Notes: a model not told the origin generated them from the letters alone. A DNA stretch of 64,000 nt from Physcomitrium patens (GCF_000002425.4 NC_037270.1:155685-219684), one strand, 5' to 3'; positions 32,788-46,012 are shown, numbered from the stretch's first letter. Numbers and translations: made by a program.

Positions 32788-35315
32788 CTAAGAATCTGTA
32801 TAAGGAATGCCAGTGGAGGGCAACCAAGTTGCGGAATGAAGAAACTGCCCAACTTGAAACTTGGTGACAACTGCGGGATCTGTGATTGCTGTCGACCAGT
32901 TTACTCTTGCTTCAGTTTTGGCTCCAGGTCCAGTGTTACCATATTCCCCGTAGAACAGCGTAGTAAAAGCGAAGTCACCTGAAAACAACAATTCAACACT
33001 GTCAGCCGCAGTTTCTAAAAGGAGTTGGCTGTGCATGTACTAGGCACGTAATTCCAGAATGCGACCAGGAGTGAGGTTGGTAAGCCAATAGAAATATACC
33101 AGAGTATGGAAGCCAGCCAGCGCTGTCAATGATGGCTGACATGTAGGACTTCATGATCACAGTCAGAGAATATTGCTTCCAGGGCCGCCCCAGGTAAGTG
33201 AGTTGTTGTGACGAAGAATTCAGTTGGAGCAGGTCCGGCGTTCCGTCGAGCGTGCAGTCCTGGATGGAGAACCCCGTCCATTGCCCAGGATCGGTCCTCC
33301 CTTGCGCAGTAAACACATTCTGTTTGCCAGGGAGGTTGACTCTCGCTAGAAGGGTGCAGCTCTGCAGCACTGCTGCGGCATTTCCGAAGACGAAATCAAC
33401 GGTGCCGGAGATAGTGCAGTCTTTGTAGAACTGACGAAATGCATGTGCCCAGAGAGTGTCTTGGAACCCGTGCAGTGAGCATTGCCACAACGCGCTCTTG
33501 TCTGCCGAGACTCGGAGCGCTACGGCTTGTTGAGCTACGGCGCCGGCCGTGTTCAGGATCGTAAGGCCCCTGGCCATGAAGCCTTCTCCGGCCACACCTG
33601 CACACCCTCACAGCCAGGTCCCCGTTTAAGCAAATCCAACTAAATTGCAGCTGCCATGAATCATGCATCTGTCAAAATGACCAGATAGGCCACCAGTTCG
33701 ACGAAAAACGCCTTACTCTCTAGGTGTTCATGCGGCATGCTGGGCCTCGCTATGATTATCAGCTACGATGCCAGCGAGTAACCCACTCAAAACAGGCTGT
33801 CAAAAAAATAAAACACGAAAATCGCAGCGACATTATGTAGTGCAACGTATGCTCGTGCAAGGTTGTCCGTTGTCAGAACCCAGTCCTTTGAGCCACAACT
33901 TTCGACCTCCCACCAGTGCTTTGACCGTGTCTTGAAGCTCTTTATCACAATATTATTGTGTAAAGCGCACCGACAAACGCCATAGCCAGACAGCTCGCAC
34001 GTCTGCATGTTTTCCATGGTGGTGAACAAAATTTCAAGATATGGAAAATAAAGGAAGTGGTTGAAGTATTGAAGGTGAATAGTCACGCCCTACCGACAGT
34101 GGCAGACTTGAAGGTGGTTATGCTCGGATTCTGCACGCTTCGGTTTCCTGTGATAATGGTTTGATTGATGCCATCTCCCAGGAACATGACATTCTTCGTT
34201 AGAAAGGGGACCCTCACCACCTCGTCATACACGCCCGATTTGATGTGGATTACAAATCGTATGCTGCTGTTGATTGGTGCAGCATCCACTGCCTCCTGAA
34301 TGGTCGTGTAATTGCCTGAACCGTCCTGGGCAACTGTAATGTTTGCAATGGGAAAGGATTCCTCGAGCAATAGTCTCCTATCCTGTGATCTCAACCAGTT
34401 GGGAAGAGAACCAGCAACATTCAAGGAGGAACCAGTCGTAGATGAACAGGAGTTATGATTCGGAGAACTTTCACACGATCCACCTGAAATCGACAGAGGA
34501 TTGCTCCTGCGAAGCTTGAACTGTGGCGAATCTTCAGTAGAGAGCAACATACGCCGTGCAGATTTTGACAGAGGCCCACGGGAATTACCTAAGAAATAAG
34601 CTGGTTGCCACTTCTCCAAATCATCACCGTATACTGCGAATGAGTTGACAATTGCAAGTGCGTTGCTGACAACCTGGAAGGTCTGGTTCGCCTGCTGTCG
34701 CAAAGGTGCGCTCTTGACGGTCTGGATTCGTGACAGTGTGTCGGAGCAGGCTCCGGTGACAGTGAGTGCTCCACTAACCCATGTTCTGAGCTCGTTAATC
34801 GGCGGCTCACGGTTCTGTTCTGGGCCCGGAAACTTGGAGAGTGTCTCAGACGAACTCGTTAAGTACTGAAGGCCATATTGCAGAATCTCGAGACAGTCAT
34901 CCACAATGCTCCCGTAAGTCGCGTTAAATATAACTTCGGGATCTAGGTTGTAGGCGCGGCATCGCGAAAGAATGCTAGTAACGGCATCTGTAGCAGCCGC
35001 CACAGCCAAGTTGGGGATCCAGATCGAGTCAGACTCAGCGGCGGTAGTGCCTACGATAGTGCTCTTGCATGTATCAGGAAACCTCGTTATATTACAAGCT
35101 AATGCAATGCGATCTAGCGCTTTGCTGATATGTCCGGCAGGTTTATCCTTGTCGCGCAGCCTCGGAATCAATACCGTTGGGATGAGAACAGCAGCTGCAA
35201 CGAGGATTACAGCAGCCACAAGGACGAAGAAGATGCAGCAGCCTTTAAAATTGGAGCGCTGTTTTCCTGAAGGGGAGGTACCAGCTTGGAGAGGTCCTTT
35301 ACCAGGCGTATCCAT
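32788..35315 (-). CDS. pectin methylesterase, type II with inhibitor-like pro-region
   Basis: Three exons on minus, 35,315-34,094, 33,597-33,100 and 32,978-32,788, join in phase with GT-AG introns and give 636 residues ending in TAG. The enzyme removes methyl groups from cell-wall pectin. Residues 26-51 form a membrane anchor or signal segment (CCIFFVLVAAVILVAAAVLI). A PMEI-type pro-region follows (about 60-235), with Cys74, Cys83, Cys141 and Cys190. Two basic processing motifs lie between pro-region and enzyme: RRMLL (255-259) and RRLLL (313-317). The catalytic part starts near 324 (ITVAQDGSGNYTTIQEAVDA). It keeps the active residues by comparison with carrot PME: Gln431, Gln453 and Asp454 (FQDTL), Asp475 (TVDFVFGN), Arg545 and Trp547 (LGRPWK). 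ATG 35,315 is chosen; further upstream the frame has only a TTG. The gene looks intact. Confidence 0.95.
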
Positions 35316-36650
35316 GAATTCCTGCTTTGTTAGCAACCTGTCACGCAAGCCAAGCCCTAGCTGTAGTTTCTCCGCCCAAATGCCCTGATATTGTCTTCTT
35401 TACCGCCCCGGCAGATAATCCATGTGTAGCATCACACTCGCTGTGCCCGCAACTGCAAGCAATACCAAGGAATCTCCTAAACATCCTGTCTCACCAAATC
35501 CGTACCAAAAAAATGAAAACAAATAAATAAGCCTCAAACAGTGTGGACGAGAACTCCAGCTAAACCATCCGACATCCCAAAATCCTGCTCACACACCTCC
35601 AGCCCACGCCCTCACATGTATCTCCACCACATCTACCTCTGTCGAACCCAATTCTGCTTGTTCGCTCACAATGTATCTATCTGCAACGAAGTGCTCGTTT
35701 CGGACGCGCGGAATCTCGCTGTCCCCACGATTTGGATAAATTGAGGATGGTGCCAACACCTGAGTTTTACGCGTCATCATGCTGGCAATCAGGCTTTTCT
35801 GGTGACAGGAATAGCATTTCCAAGCTGGCCGCGAACCGAAGAAAATGACGAGATTTGAAAGGATTCATTTCTACACTTCGTCGGATTGCATGCAACATTT
35901 ATGCTTCTTCGCCTTCCAGTTACAACACACCAATGTGAGCTTCCGACGAATGCAAACTCTGTACACAAATTCGGTGAATATATATATATATATATAAATA
36001 TAGATAGATGGAAGGATCTGAGAAGTTAGAGCGAGCGACACTGGCATTGTGCATAAATCACAATAACGGAGGGGCTGTACATCCAAGACTCTTTCGTTTC
36101 ATGCTAAGTTTGTTTGGAACATGGGAACTTGGACTTGAACGTACTCTCTGTCCGCCACGCCATGTCACCCTGCTTGAATGAGTCTTGTACAACTGGGACC
36201 GGTAATTCAGGCGTAGACCCATACAATTGTAGGCATATACATTCCAACGTTGCCTTCCCACTGCGACCCCTTGCTCCAGAATTGTTAGATGCATTCTAAC
36301 TCAAAGAAGGGCATACATGAGACCAGGTGAGTCTTCATCCAGGCTTTACAAAGTTACACGTGCGAGTCTGATTTGTGGGTTGTAAGGCAAGTAAGGCGAC
36401 ATTTTGCATGCTCAATCAGACTAGCGGGCGATTATCGTGGTCCGGAGAATGCCTAGAGTGGAACCTCAGTCTTCTCGGAACTCTTACGCAACTGTAGGTG
36501 TGCAACCCCGCCAACGTGCCATATTTCAAGTTCGGGCTGTTCGCCCAGATTGTTTCGGCAGTATCCTCACAATGAGAGTCATTCCATGATGAAAACGCTT
36601 CTCAAACTGGACTTATTTAAGAAAAGATGAAGGATTACTCCAGAAGTGTG
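35316..36650 (-). promoter_or_regulatory. upstream region of the pectin methylesterase gene
   Basis: Balanced DNA without another gene. It should contain the leader and promoter, but no TATA box or known operator can be placed with confidence. A TA microsatellite lies at 35,978-35,996. Confidence 0.3.
35978..35996. repeat. (TA)n microsatellite
   Basis: About nine TA units upstream of the pectin methylesterase gene. Confidence 0.85.
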
Positions 36651-37215
36651 GTATGTTATATATTAAAGGATATAATAATTACTGAAAGATACATGAAGGC
36701 TCATTATTGCAAAGGAAACAAAAATTAATTTAAAAAATTAAACAATATAATGATACGATTAAAAATTATGCCATGGTTTTGCATAATCTTATTAATACCT
36801 GTACACGCTTTGAAATTTATGTATTTAGAATTTATAGTTCACCCATGACTAGTGTAAAGTTGTGGGCGAGCTGTTGGGTGATGCAATGATTTGTTATGCT
36901 GTCTGTCTCTTTTCCTATGAATACAAGACACTGAATGTATCATGTGCATGGTGATGCTAGCTATGATCACCATGCCAGTGATAACCCAATCCAACACAAT
37001 AAAACACCAGGCAAGACAAGCAGGGCAGAGCAGGAGCTCGCTCTCCTTTGTCACGGGCAGGAATTACAAAGGGATCGAGGATGGGAACGTGAATGGGAAC
37101 GAGGCCAGGCAGGCGGGCACGGCGATGAGGATGGAGGGCGGGGGTGCCCCCCCCCTCTCGTGGCATCAGGCTTCCCTTCCCCGTTCCCTTCGCTCCGCTT
37201 CCCATGCTTTCTTCA
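36651..37215. other. mixed spacer: short AT stretch then GC-rich stretch
   Basis: 36,651-36,840 is AT-rich. 36,840-37,215 is GC-rich with purine-rich and C-rich tracts (C-run near 37,148). Overlapping ORFs on both strands have no domains. Confidence 0.35.
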
Positions 37216-40200
37216 AATTATCATTATACTTATTTTTTCAAATCAAGGTGTAAAATAAAATAATTATATTATAGATTTTATTACTATTAAATTCTGTATA
37301 AGATAAAAAATTTAATAAAATTATATGCCAATAATATAGGAATAAATAAATATAAATAGAATTATTTAGAACATAATTTAGTTGAAGAATTTTTTTTGTG
37401 TAAATTAGATTTCCAAGTATCTTTAAATATGCTTTGTAACAATTGGAACATTACTAAGTAGTGTCTTTTATTTGATAAGCTATTATAGAAGCCTTCCAAA
37501 ATTTAGATGATGTCTTGCAAGTCTTGTGGTTTTTTAAATGCTTTTATGTAACTTTCTTTTAGTTGATACATGTAAAAAAAAAAATTAAAATCATGTTTAG
37601 TCTTACCATTACTTCTGTTATATTATATTTTTATTCTTATGAAAGGTTTATTTTTATTTCTATTTTTATAAAAAAATATTTTCCATCTATACATTATTCA
37701 ATTTTTAATATAGTTGTAAAAAAGATATAGTTTTAATGTTTTATTAAAAAAATATTTTTAGATTTAATATCAAAATTCGATAATATTTTATAAAATAATG
37801 AATGAAATGTTTACTTTTAAAAAGATTGTAAGTTATTTACCTCATAATATCTATAAATTTTAAAAAATAATAATAATCTTTTTATACTTTCATTGTATGT
37901 GTAAAAATTCTTAATATATTAAAAAATTTATATTAATATTAAAATTTTAAAAATAAAGGTGTTACAATATGAATCTTAAAAAATAATATTAATTAATAGT
38001 TATAATGAAACAATTGTATTTACTATAATAACTAATTCTAAGATTTATTAATTATATATTTTAATTTAGAAAGAGGTTTTTTTTTTAAATAGTTATACTA
38101 ATTTAATTTATTCTTTTTGCAAAGAATCATACAAATATAATTACAACTTTTAAAGAATCAAAAGTTTTATTTATTTAATTCTTAATAATACTATGTTTAA
38201 GTTATAGAGATTTTTTAATTAAGTACAACAAGTCATTGAGTTCCAAATTCAAAGTTAATATACTATATTATCATAACATTAAACTTTTTAGGATATCATT
38301 TAGTGAAATTATTGTATCTTTATTCTAATCATTTAAAAATAATATATCTATTATAAAATAACTTAGATGCAATTAAAAAAATACTTATTATTATTTTTAA
38401 AATAATAAAATTATATATATATATATGCTTTAAAATTTTGAAAACTAACAATTGATATCATATGAGATGTCAAAAATATAAATCTAGATAAAATTCAAAA
38501 GATATTACACTTAAGTATCATTGAAGAGAGAAGAAAGTAAGGAGAAAAAAATAGATACAAGGTATAAAATAACTATAATAACTATTGTCTAATACAAAGA
38601 AGCTTAAGAGTCTTGAACCAAGACTAGAGTATAAGAAAAATGTTAATAAGACTAAGAATGGCCTCACTCTTGTCTCCATATATTCTAACTACTAAGAAGC
38701 CTAAAATCCATTAGATTTATGGTCCAATCATCAAATTGTAAGTTACTTCCCACTTTGCAATTAAAAAGTGAGAAACTTGTGGGACAAATTTTAATAGCCA
38801 CATGATGTATTGATAAAGATATGAAGATTTAATCAACATCCAAAAACTTCTTTAATTTTTTAAAAATAAGATACTATCTACTTAAAATATTCTACTTACT
38901 TTGACTTACTTTTATTTACTTTTATTTACTTCTATTCACTTAAATAATATAGGCATTTGTTACATGAAATGATATTGCACTCATCAATCAATTAACTTTT
39001 GAATCATATTACAATGTACAAAATTTATAATTCATTTTTTAGATATTTTTAAATAAAAAATAAAAAATTCATTTTTTTCTTTAAATAAAATTTTAGAAAA
39101 ATTAATTAAAAATACCTGTAATTATATTTCTATACTTCTATAATTTTTTAATAATTTTTGTGATTTCTTCAAATCTATATAAAAAATAGAAGATATGCAA
39201 ATCAATGTAATATAATTTATAATTTTATAAATATAAGAATAAATTACATCTACAAAAATATTTGTGTTGACATAATTATAAAGATTATAAATATATTATT
39301 TAACAAAATTTTAAAATAAAAATATATCTAATAAATAAATAATTTTTTTATATTATGCAATTAGATTCTTAAATAATATTATGTTTTTTTATCTTAATTC
39401 AAATTATTAAAATATAAAAAATATATTCATATCTAGTAGATAATATTTGAATGGATCAAATATCAAATGTAATTCAAATAATAATAAATATATTTAACTT
39501 AAGAATATTTATTTACAAATTTCTAAATAAAATACTATAGTTGATATACAAATAAAATTTATAATTTTATTATTTAAATAAATTATAAAAAATAAAAATA
39601 AAATACATTCATGTAATACTATAAAATATCAATCTTGTATTTGGAGATATTATCTAATAAAAAAGCTATGGAAAAATTTCCAAAGAGCAATAAAGCTTAT
39701 GGCCAAGCATAAGGTTGTATGTTGTTTTTATATTATCTATCTAATGTATTTTAATGCACTTCTACTTATTCAAAATATTTTATATATTTTTTTAGTATTA
39801 TATTAATTTTTTTAGAAAATTAAAAACAAAAAATTATATATATTTTTAATTTCTTGCACAAATAGTAAATTAATTCACGTTTTGAATGAAAATCTAAAAC
39901 CAAAATCTTGATGCATGATAATATTATTAGAAGTTGGAATTAGACCTAATAATATTTCAAATATCTGATTTTAAAATGATTAATTTTTTTTAAGTATCGA
40001 TTTTAAATCTCCTAATGGAATATCATTCAACCTGCAATAGATTTTTACAGGTTGTGAAGCAAATTAGAACCCCATTAACTTTGAAGAACTTGTATTCTAT
40101 AAAAGGAATAATATCACAAAACATGTAATACTAATGTAAAGAGTTATTGTTATTATTATTATTATTACTACTATCATTATTATTTTAAAAGAGGTAGATT

Positions 40201-40480
40201 AAATTCTCTTAAAATTTTTTGTGATAAAAATTGATTGATGTTTTGATCTACCAGTGCATTTAGATATTTTACATATCTACAGAATTTACTTTTAGAAGTT
40301 CACAAAATCTGAAAAGCTATCATAAAACCACTTCATAAGTATTGTAATTCTTAAGAAGCTTTTAGAGGACCTTCTTATTATTATAATAAGTATACATATC
40401 GAGGAAGGAAGATTTGATCTCATTATCAAATCTCGTGTTACATCGTGTGTAGAATCTACGGCTGAGTAAGAAAAGCCTAT
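37216..40480. other. 3.3-kb AT-rich block without genes
   Basis: Composition changes abruptly at both ends. No ORF longer than 60 codons survives and CG is nearly absent. The only recognisable piece is the LTR-A-like repeat at 38,516-38,964. A TTA microsatellite-like run lies near 40,145-40,185. Confidence 0.5.
38516..38964 (-). mobile_element. diverged LTR-A-like LTR (minus)
   Basis: The reverse complement starts TGTAACAAATGCCTATATT at 38,964 and ends '...cttcaatgata' at 38,516. It has a 'tatatggagacaagagtgaggcc' TATA-region block like that of LTR-A, but elsewhere differs strongly, so it belongs to a related subfamily. No internal region lies beside it and no clear target-site duplication is seen. 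Confidence 0.45.
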
Positions 40481-40489
40481 TGCTTACTT

Positions 40490-41086
40490 ACTTACTTACT
40501 AACTAGCAGAGTGGTTACGGGTGGCATGGAGAGGGAGAGGAGGAGGGCGAGCGAAGTATACGTTGGCCCTACTATCGTGGGTCGGATTACCGTGCCCTCT
40601 CTATTCCCACGCAGTGGTGGTGTGGAGGAGGACGAGGGGGAGGAGGGAGGCATGTAGGTATGTAGCATCGTCATCATCCATCTTGGTTTGCGGAACATTC
40701 TCCCAGCATTAATTAATTAGCTCTGCGGCATTTGAATTGCGAGGAGGGAGAGTGTGTCTGTGGTGTGTCCCTCCTTGTTTCTCTTCTCTTCTCCACTCTC
40801 CTCTTGGCTTTGCTTGCTTGCAATAGTTTTTCCTGCTCCCTCCTCCCTTCTCCTCCTCCTCAGCTCAGTCTCCTTCTTTTCCTCCTCCTTCTCCCTTCTT
40901 CTCCTCATCCTCCACCGAGGATGCTTTGCGCAGGGAATCACAAATGCTTCTAGGTCTGGTGGTGTGGCTCTAATTGCGGGTCCTTCCTTGCTATCCAGCC
41001 AACGCAAAGGGGGTGATCCCTACCTCACGCTATGATGCGTAATCCCAGCTCTACTTACATTCATATCTTGCTGGATTGTTCGCGTG
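40490..41086 (+). promoter_or_regulatory. putative promoter and leader of the MUTYH gene
   Basis: The AT-rich block gives way to GC-rich DNA with G-rich (40,520-40,560) and strongly CT-rich (40,770-40,920) tracts, similar to the region before the 23,079 gene. No clear TATA box is seen. Confidence 0.35.
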
Positions 41087-41275
41087 ATGGCTCACTTGAA
41101 TGCGGCTCTCAATGACCTAGGTCAGCACCAAGTTGCTGTTCTTGCGGACTGCCTTCACTGGGCTGAGAAGCTTTCCAGGGTGATGATTCTGGCGTTTCTG
41201 TGTATTCATTCTACAATTTTGAGGGATACGCGTGATTGGCATGAGATTGCAAATGCTACGGAGGACAGAAATTGA
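41087..41275 (+). CDS. 62-residue upstream ORF before MUTYH
   Basis: The ATG at 41,087 has a good context (gtg ATG G) and opens 62 codons (MAHLNAALNDLGQHQVAVLA...) ending in TGA. The first 32 residues look helical and protein-like, and a possible donor GTGATG follows codon 31, so it may instead be a first exon of something else. No family is recognised. If it lies on the MUTYH transcript it would be an upstream ORF that lowers translation of the main frame. Confidence 0.3.
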   Translation: MAHLNAALNDLGQHQVAVLADCLHWAEKLSRVMILAFLCIHSTILRDTRDWHEIANATEDRN

Positions 41276-41524
41276 CCTCTGCAAAATGTCGAATCACATC
41301 GCACAAACAAAGTAAGTTTGGTAGCTTGTGGAGATCAGTTAGGTCGAATTTTTCCAGCAATCATCTTGAACAGGTTTTGAAAGCCCGTTTTCGAGAGATC
41401 TTTGAATCTGCTGTGTAGAAATGCACCGTCAAGTTTGTCAATTGAAACGATCGGTGCTTGAACGCAGGGTTGCTTGCTGTATGCCGAGTCATGAGCTGGC
41501 TGGACGTGGTAGACATGCAAGCTG

Positions 41525-44500
41525 ATGGTGCTGTTTAATCGACCACTTTCCAGAGTTGTGCCTTCAATGGCTCCCACAACTCGGTCCGTCCGGCTCTCGA
41601 TGGAAGCAGAGGCGTCGTGTAAGAGGACAGCTTTCTCACCTGCAGCCATGTATGCTAAGAATCCAATACGTACGGTTGAGGGATTCCAGGATGAGACCAA
41701 TTTGAAAGTATATAAAGCTAAATCGAATGAGAAACCTGGGAAGGGATTGCAGCAGAAGTTCAGAACTGGGACAAAGAAAAAGACGAAGTCGTCTCAGGTT
41801 GACAAGGAGGAGATAATTGCAACTGATATGGAAGATCTCTGTACCTCAGATGGCACTTTGGCTGATTTTTCCTTTGCGAAAAGTGAGGTGATGACGATCC
41901 GGGCTAGTCTGCTTTCTTGGTACGACAGTAACCACCGTGTCTTGCCGTGGCGCATAAATTTGTATTCTTGTTTGGAAAATCCTTCTTACAGTGCTGATGG
42001 AGCTGGTGAAATCTGCAAAGAAGAGTCTGGAGTTGGAGTGATGAACGATGCGTCGCTCTCTGGAGTCTTGTGTAGGGATTCTATGCACAATGCGGTAAAT
42101 CAATACTCCTAATCTCGACAGAAGTCATTATAATTTGTTGGCATGTAAATTTGATACAATGGAACGAATATTAAATGCTTAGAGATATCATTGAGTATAA
42201 TGTACAGAGAACAGGATAGTGTTTCTCTGCAATTGAAATTTTGAAGAGTTATCTCGGGTTGCTGCACTCTGAATCTAGAATATTAAACTGGAAAGCGCCT
42301 CGAGATTTTCGATTTCTTCTCGCAGTGGTAGGGGCTTATGAGCTCCCATACTCTTACCAACACACAAGTGAGAAGGTTCAAGTAATCGTCTGCTAAAAGC
42401 GCTTCAAATCTATTTTGTAGCCTGTGAATTATATGTTAAGAAGTACCCTGGTGTTACAGACTGAGACTGAAGGGGAGAGGGCCTATGCGGTGTGGGTCTC
42501 AGAGATGATGTTGCAGCAAACAAGGGTAGCAACCGTCATCAGTTACTATCAGCGCTGGATGAGGACTTGGCCGACTGTTTATGCCCTTGCTCAAGCCACT
42601 CAAGAGGTGAGTTCTTCAGCATTTATTCCAAATTCTAGCGTACAAAGTTGCTTGGTAAGCTTGATCCTGGCTGTATTTCACATCAAGGTGCCTTACATGA
42701 CGAGGATTATTAAGTAACGCTTCGTTTGCAATTTTTGGTGAGATCGCAGGAGGTCAATTCAGTTTGGGCAGGCTTAGGTTATTACCGCCGTGCTCGCTTT
42801 CTCCTCGAGGTATGGACATGTGTTTCTAATTGATCCTTATTTATTGAGATTTCCTATTAAATGGTTCTGCGGTCACGGTAGAAACCTAAGATCGAATGGC
42901 ATACTTTTACTGTCATCTCTAATTAACCTTTCTTTTGTTGTATAGGGGGCTAAAAAAATAGTAGAAGAGTTCGGAGGTGAATTTCCTCGAACTGCTGAAG
43001 AGCTACAGAAAGTGCCCGGCATTGGAACTTACACTGCCGGTGCTATTGCTTCCATAGCATTCAAACAGGTTTGGCGGCTAATTATTTGAACTTATCTTGT
43101 CCCTGATACGTTAAGTTGCCGATTTAGTATACGCAGTTAGAGTTCTTGTGTGTGAACGCACTTTACTTAGCTCTCATGATTGACCCTAAACTTGTGAGGC
43201 GGCGATGCAGGTAGTCCCAGTAGTTGATGGCAATGTTATCCGAGTATTGTGCAGACTACGAGCTATTTCGTTGAATCCAAAAGCATCTACAACTGTGAAG
43301 CTTTTCTGGTCAGTTAATTGTCTGCATCTCAACGAGACATGCAGATTCTAGTACTGTTTTGTCAACAGCAAAGTGCTAAACTTTTTATTATTTGTATTTT
43401 TTAATTTTTTTTTCATTGTTGAACTTCTTGTTTTTGCTGTTCTAGCAGCATAATATATCTCTTCTCTAGTGTGTAATTATAGAGTAGACCTTCTGCATCG
43501 AGCTCCCTCGCCTGGTCGAACTGCATATTTAAAACTCCTAATTAATTGAAAACTCCTCAGGCAACAAATAGTAATTTATCCAGAACTGTTTATTGTTATC
43601 TCAGATAATAATGGACTTAGTGATCCTCTCTGTGTATGACACTGCAGGGCCTTAGCTTCACAATTAGTTGAGGAATATCGACCAGGGGATTTCAATCAAG
43701 CTTTGATGGAACTAGGAGCTACCATCTGCACACCTACAAGCCCTTCTTGTGCTTTGTGTTCAGTTTCAAGTCAATGTGCAGCGCTAAAACTAGTCCATCG
43801 TGTTGAAAAGAACGTAACGTCAGTGACATGTTTTCCAGCTAAAGTTCCGAAGTCTGCACCTCGAGAAGAATATGTCGCAGTGTGCATCATAGAGCTTGAG
43901 TCTCAAACAAAAATGTCTAAGGCAGCCTCGTCTTTGCTACTTGTTCAACGACCTCCGAAAGGGTTACTAGCTGGTTTGTGGGAGTTCCCATCTGCGCCAC
44001 TGGATAATCCCAACAGCACAGAAAAGTCCAGGTTAATGGAAATGGATAATTACCTGTGTGACACACTAGGATTTAAGATTGGAAGCGGAGGCTATACTGT
44101 AATGAAGCGGGAAGAATTCGGGACTTACGTACACGTTTTCTCGCATATTCGTCTTCACATGTTTATTCAATGGATGCTACTGAGTACAGGTAAATTTCTC
44201 AAATTTTTGATGGCCGATGATATCTTTGTCCTGACTGCTTCAGCGGGATACTCCTTCATGAAAATGCAGATATAAAATTTAGTATATCTTCTTTTCATGC
44301 GTAGGGACGGTAAGATTATTTCTTGTACCAGATATCCTTCTGATTGTAAGGGTCGTATACTTGCAGGAGAAATCGAGGACAAAAGTACCCCCAAAATGCA
44401 ACGTTCTGTCGTAACAAAATGGGTTGACTTGGATAGCATGAATAGTCTTGGATTGACATCTGGTGTCAAGAAGGTGCGTTCTGTTTTTCCCTTTCATGTG

Positions 44501-44741
44501 TATCAGAGGTTTTTAGCGGCTTACGACGTGTTTGCTTCAGCTTGAGTCTTGCTGCGTACCTCATCCAACCTCTCTTTGCTTTTCTGAGTATACGCAAAAA
44601 ATGTTTATCTTAGCATTGAAACGTGGATTTAATGCTTACCTCGCTGTCATGACATAGGTGTACGAGATGTTCTCTGCATTGCGACAGAAGCAGTTGACCT
44701 CCTCTAAAACTATCAAGCGGAAAAGGAGTAACTTGGTCTAG
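41525..44741 (+). CDS. MUTYH: adenine DNA glycosylase MutY/MUTYH
   Basis: Eight exons (41,525-42,094; 42,460-42,606; 42,750-42,809; 42,946-43,068; 43,211-43,308; 43,648-44,189; 44,367-44,473; 44,658-44,741) have GT-AG borders and consistent phases, giving 576 residues. The enzyme removes adenine paired with 8-oxoguanine. Visible parts: an Arg/Ser-rich N-terminus that may be an organelle transit peptide, '[13 protein letters not shown]' at 131-143, catalytic Glu205 in [10 protein letters not shown], helix-hairpin-helix '[13 protein letters not shown]' at 279-291, catalytic Asp306 in VVDGNV, and the 4Fe-4S loop C360-x6-C367-x2-C370-x5-C376. The C-terminal NUDIX-like domain that reads 8-oxoG starts near 405 and includes '[13 protein letters not shown]'. 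An insertion of about 50 residues (144-195) separates LPWR from the catalytic helix. A basic tail (IKRKRSNLV) ends the protein. Everything needed for activity is present. Confidence 0.95.
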
Positions 44742-45974
44742 ATCCTTTGTACAATTTTTTGTAATAGTTTTAGTTGTACACAGTTGATACCCTCTTTACC
44801 TGGGCAATACGTTTAGGTATTATTCATCGCTTTAGTTCTCAGTTGTAGAAATGAAAATTGGGTCTGAATTTCTCTTAACTGCCTGTGGATGCATCCACGA
44901 AGTCATGAGTGCTGAGACCAAGATCTTCTAGGAATTCGCAAGTTTCTTTTTGCATTGGTAATTTGTATTTGGATTCTAGGGACAGAAGTTGTATTTTGAT
45001 TTATGAGTACACATTCTTCTTTGGAAATGTTACCAGAAGCACACATCTAAAAGATCTGGTGCAATGAGGACAGTTATTTGATTCAGGTTACCTTCTAGTG
45101 TATTTCCTTACTTCATGGTTCTCATTGTAATCAACTTAGTGCTGTATCACATTATATCCGAACTTCCTTTGCTACTGAAAATTCAAAGTTTCAGTTGTAA
45201 AACTCTATGGATCAGAAAATAACTTGATGCTAAAAGAAAATCGTGCTTTGTTTTGAAGTTGATTTCGTTGTCAAGGGATTTTGAACAAGAATGAAGTCTC
45301 AATTCTTGGGTAGTAAAATTAACGTCCTGTAATATATCGTTATATAAGTCAAGTCTCAACACTCAATACCTAATGCAATCTTGTAAGCGTTAGCATGAAG
45401 CTCTTTTCCAGCCAAATTAAGACTGGGTTGGTGAAGTGGGTATTTTTCTAACTTGTGGCCCTCATCCTATTTCTGTGGCACTGTTCACTTGAATTTGCTT
45501 TGAATGATCGATCAATAGTAAGATTACGGAATTCTCTTGTTTATTCGAGACTTGTCATAAGACCTTATCATTAAAGTTATTTCAGGTCAGGAAAGACTAT
45601 CGCAAGTGCAATATAATTCACTGTATGTTCCATGCCAACTCAGAGTGCAGAAATTCAATGCCATTAGGAGATCGTTTCAGGAAGATCTCGTCAATTCTGC
45701 ACACGTCCGAAGTTTGACCTCGGTGCAGGGGAAGTGTTTTCAAAATTTTCCGGAACAACGTAATAACATCTGCATTGGACCGTAAAGATCTGTCGGTGTA
45801 AACTTCGTGAGGATATGCTGCATCAGGCTTGACAATGGAGCTGTGACTTGCTTTAGCATGCATTTGGATGCAAGGGAATTAGCAAAGCATGGGACATTTC
45901 TGAAGAAAGTGCTCGTCACTTGTCTCGCGCTTCGATTACGCAACCCACCAGTGCTGGAAACGACAGATGCAATG

Positions 45975-46012
<38 letters not shown>

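Noticed and set aside
35316..35348. Start of the pectin methylesterase eleven codons upstream
   Set aside because: The codon at 35,346-35,348 on minus is TTG; ATG 35,315 is the first real start.
34645..35388. Plus-strand ORFs of 74 and 138 codons
   Set aside because: They are antisense to exon 1 of the pectin methylesterase and have no domain.
41335..41700. Minus ORF of 121 codons at the start of MUTYH
   Set aside because: It overlaps MUTYH exon 1 in antisense and has no recognisable product.
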